Below the pieces are notes generated by a model. It was given only the letters and a program-made list of their open reading frames with translations. It was not told where the DNA came from and made no database searches. Position numbers and translations under genes: made by a program. A stretch of 6,287 nucleotides of DNA from Anaerolineales bacterium (GTDB taxonomy: Bacteria; Chloroflexota; Anaerolineae; Promineifilales; Promineifilaceae), in contig JAGQGA010000335.1 of assembly GCA_020432595.1 (NCBI GenBank), forward strand, positions 1-6,287, in the 5' to 3' direction. Each line of letters opens with the position of its first letter. Position 1 is the stretch's first letter. Below are positions 5,944 to 6,287 of this stretch, piece by piece.

Positions 5944-5988
5944 ATTCAAAGCGCGTCAACCCTCTGAACTCCCAAAAAGCCAACCATT

Positions 5989-6041
5989 CAATCTCCTAAT
6001 CTCTCAGTCTCCCAATCTCCAATCCCCAATCTCCAATCTCC
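5989..6041. repeat. Degenerate heptamer repeat CAATCTC overlapping the 3' end of an ABC gene
   Basis: About seven variants of the 7-bp unit CAATCTC, with single-base changes and 7-8 bp spacing, fill this stretch. It is the same unit, in the same orientation, as the right arm of the hairpin at 3968-4030, but no complementary arm is found nearby. The stop codon of the partial exporter gene (6006-6004) lies inside the array. Confidence 0.8.
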
Positions 6042-6287
6042 GCTCTTCAGGGATAAAAATTTGCCGATAAACCAGGCTGTGGGTCATGAGTTCGTCGTGA
6101 GTGCCGTGGGTGAGTAAACGGCCGTTTTTCATCAACAAAATCAAATCCGCACTGCGAATCTGCGACAGCCGGTGCGTAATCAGCAGCGTCGTTCGCCCCT
6201 GCAAAATGCGCCGCATCGCCCGCTGAATCTGGTCTTCCGTGTTCGAGTCAATCGCGCTTGTCGAATCATCCAGCACCAAAATACGTG
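6004..6287 (-). CDS. ABC exporter half-transporter, C-terminal fragment (degenerate-site subunit)
   Basis: The 5' part is outside the window; the visible 93 complete codons cover the end of the nucleotide-binding domain. Walker B reads [13 protein letters not shown], with Asp where the catalytic Glu normally stands, followed by the D-loop. The switch histidine is retained (LLITHRLSQ). An Asp at this place marks the degenerate-site subunit of heterodimeric exporters such as TM287. Paired with the downstream subunit, whose signature is LSLGQ, the degenerate site would combine this Walker B with that signature. The conserved fold ends near YRQIFIPEE. The last 11 residues ([11 protein letters not shown]) and the TGA stop come from the heptamer repeat at 5989-6041, so the tail is probably a repeat-derived extension without a conserved role. 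A TTG at 6279 is internal, not a start. The next gene starts 172 bp downstream. Confidence 0.9.
   Translation of the reverse strand, partial: RILVLDDSTSAIDSNTEDQIQRAMRRILQGRTTLLITHRLSQIRSADLILLMKNGRLLTHGTHDELMTHSLVYRQIFIPEERRLEIGDWRLGD
6117..6126. repeat. Palindrome AACGGCCGTT, copy 7
   Basis: Exact copy in the partial exporter gene, read in a third register as AAC GGC CGT T (Asn-Gly-Arg-Leu) in the turn after the switch-histidine strand ([10 protein letters not shown]). Confidence 0.9.

Noticed and set aside
6277..6279. TTG at 6279 as a start codon for a 91-residue protein
   Set aside because: It falls inside the Walker B strand (RILVLDD), so the real gene continues beyond the window edge.

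Overview
This is a bacterial window of moderately high GC in which all supported genes lie on the minus strand, so transcription runs from high to low coordinates. The lineage cannot be proven from the sequence. The gene content and the style of repeats (a 10-bp palindrome scattered through genes, heptameric tandem repeats between genes) remind me of environmental Chloroflexota (Anaerolineae-like) genomes. That is an impression, not a demonstrated placement.

Layout in the direction of transcription. The right edge (6287-6004) holds the C-terminal end of an ABC-exporter half-transporter cut by the window. After a 172-bp gap filled with heptamer repeats comes a complete second half-transporter (5831-4029). 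The partial subunit has Asp in place of the catalytic Glu after Walker B. The complete subunit keeps the Glu but has a non-consensus signature (LSLGQ). Together these are the marks of a heterodimeric exporter with one degenerate and one active ATPase site. A long heptamer-repeat hairpin ending in a T-run starts at the stop codon of the complete subunit and probably terminates or protects this transcript.

After a candidate promoter with an overlapping inverted repeat, a second unit begins. It contains a large molybdenum hydroxylase (3869-1284) that fuses the 2Fe-2S and molybdopterin parts and keeps the purine-binding Glu/Arg pair of xanthine dehydrogenase. Next come a possible 40-residue small ORF (1242-1120, weak), a PTPMT1-like dual-specificity phosphatase (1123-608) and an O6-methylguanine-DNA methyltransferase (608-150). 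The last two overlap by one base (TGATG), and the small ORF would overlap the phosphatase by ATGA, so the unit looks translationally coupled. A perfect 12-bp hairpin lies beyond the last gene. Positions 1-77 hold no gene I can support.

The most unusual feature is not a gene. The palindrome AACGGCCGTT occurs seven times exactly, plus one 9/10 copy, in 6.3 kb, where well under one is expected. It lies in all the definite genes and in all three codon registers, which points to a genome-wide iterated palindrome comparable in behaviour to cyanobacterial HIP1. The second is a family of 7-bp tandem repeats laid out as inverted pairs between genes. One of these arrays runs into the 3' end of a gene and supplies its last residues and its stop codon.
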